Program-made: the position numbers and the translations under genes | Source: Acinetobacter sp. CS-2 | GTDB lineage: Bacteria > Pseudomonadota > Gammaproteobacteria > Pseudomonadales > Moraxellaceae | DNA length: 64,000 nt | Direction of reading: 5' to 3' | Assembly: GCF_016599715.1 (NCBI RefSeq) | Contig: NZ_CP067019.1 | Coordinates: forward strand, 1,798,001 to 1,862,000 | Notes under the pieces: generated by a model | What the model was told of the DNA's origin: nothing | The model's database searches: none | The model's input: the letters and a program-made list of their open reading frames with translations, nothing else | Part shown: piece after piece, positions 63,431-64,000 of the stretch | Numbering within the stretch: the stretch's first letter is position 1 | Layout: every line of letters starts with the position of its first letter

Positions 63431-64000
63431 TTAGAATGGAGCCATGCTGCGAGATGCGATATACACCGACTTATCTTTTCGTACCAGATCACTACTGAAC
63501 TGGCGTTTACGTCCGCCGAGCTGCACTTCAATTTTGGCTTTAAAATACGCAGATTTTACATCTAGCAAATTGCTTGTCTCACTTCTCACATCGGCACCAA
63601 CCTGACTAAACGGCTCAATACCCCATAACTCATTCACACTGGAAAAATGCTCCAACTTGGCCTGGCGCTGTTGTAAAACCTGCTGCACCGCCTTGATATC
63701 CAGCTTGGGATCAAGACTGGCCAACAGCATCGCCGGAGCTGTATTAATGTTTATCTTGCTATCCATGGTTGGAACAGCACTGACATAATCAGCAATTTGC
63801 TGATATTTTTTTCCCTCAAAGCCACGTACCAGTTTCAGTTCTTCCACATTATGGAATTTACTGTTTGCCGGTAAATAACCTTGTGCCAATCCCTGATAAT
63901 AACTGGCTTCTGCACCCATCGAGCCAATGGTTTCATTATCGGCATCTTGCCAGTCAATCACTGCCTCAGTTAACTTTTCAGGTAATCCCACACGTAGCAG
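63431..64000 (-). CDS. gspK: Type II secretion minor pseudopilin GspK (C-terminal part)
   Basis: GspK caps the tip of the type II secretion pseudopilus. The frame enters from the window edge and ends at 63431, showing 189 C-terminal residues. Signatures are VIDWQDADNETIGSMGAEAS, NSKFHNVEELKLVRGFEGK and the helix-hairpin-helix region ININTAPAMLLASLDPKL. The N-terminal prepilin peptide and transmembrane helix are outside the window. No terminator with a good minus-strand T run follows it, although an 11-bp hairpin lies at 63371-63404. Confidence 0.92.
   Translation of the reverse strand: MLRVGLPEKLTEAVIDWQDADNETIGSMGAEASYYQGLAQGYLPANSKFHNVEELKLVRGFEGKKYQQIADYVSAVPTMDSKININTAPAMLLASLDPKLDIKAVQQVLQQRQAKLEHFSSVNELWGIEPFSQVGADVRSETSNLLDVKSAYFKAKIEVQLGGRKRQFSSDLVRKDKSVYIASRSMAPF

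Noticed and set aside
1..64000. tRNA genes, CRISPR arrays, prophage or insertion sequences
   Set aside because: I scanned the spacers and saw no tRNA-like T-loop with cloverleaf context, no regularly spaced repeats and no transposase or phage gene.

Overview
The window is a chromosomal segment of an Acinetobacter-type gammaproteobacterium (Moraxellaceae). This rests on the AceI-like PACE efflux gene facing a LysR gene, the rpsF-rpsR-rplI-dnaB-alr order without priB, the cmk-rpsA-ihfB-lapA-pyrF block, AT-rich spacers, and the overall style of the proteins. I cannot name the species. Almost all of the sequence is intact single-copy chromosome. I saw no rRNA, tRNA, CRISPR array, intact insertion sequence or prophage.

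Layout. 1-5400: end of the cyo terminal oxidase operon (cyoE), ribosomal proteins S6, S18 and L9, replicative helicase dnaB, alanine racemase alr. 5435-10401: a four-gene minus-strand cluster (permuted ATP-grasp, short alpha-E protein, transglutaminase, Anbu proteasome-like hydrolase) with a divergent WYL regulator. 10402-12983: a gene-poor patch, an FMN glutamate-synthase-like protein and a hairpin-rich repeat. 12984-16732: an envelope-flavoured minus-strand run (LMW tyrosine phosphatase, murB, a YdcF/ElyC-type protein, alpha/beta hydrolase). 16849-22664: Fe-alcohol dehydrogenase, thioesterase, dnaX, a Cys-rich NlpE-like lipoprotein, a class C serine hydrolase. 22742-26886: fatty-acid enzymes (MaoC hydratase, two-domain FabG, divergent thiolase). 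27057-31594: aceI/LysR pair, transaldolase, LeuE-type exporter, BenE-type transporter. 31946-43174: esterase, two universal stress proteins, pepN, two unknown proteins, thiM, another unknown, TerC-CBS membrane protein. 44064-45759: three tandem near-identical MarR regulators behind an 889-bp gene-free AT-rich stretch. 45770-55385: SRAP protein, aldehyde dehydrogenase, glcB, zapE, AraC regulator, Baeyer-Villiger-type monooxygenase, LysO exporter. 55513-64000: pyrF, lapA, ihfB, rpsA, cmk, SRPBCC protein, tadA, acyl-CoA hydrolase, ung, queD-like gene and the C-terminal part of gspK.

How genes work together. The clearest functional units are the translation and replication block, the Anbu cluster (a predicted peptide-synthesis, modification and hydrolysis system of unknown role), the MaoC/FabG/thiolase trio (three chemically consecutive beta-oxidation-type steps, with a layout I recall from mycobacteria), and the aceI/LysR efflux pair. 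The most unusual signals are the triplicated MarR genes with DNA-level homogenised cores, the Anbu cluster with its short alpha-E partner, the Cys-rich NlpE-like protein, the thiolase with a Thr/Ser/Ala/Lys-rich N-terminal tail, and a glcB terminator whose 3' arm is the apparent ribosome-binding site of the next gene. Start codons were moved from the longest open frame wherever a better Shine-Dalgarno (SD) site or signal peptide supported it.
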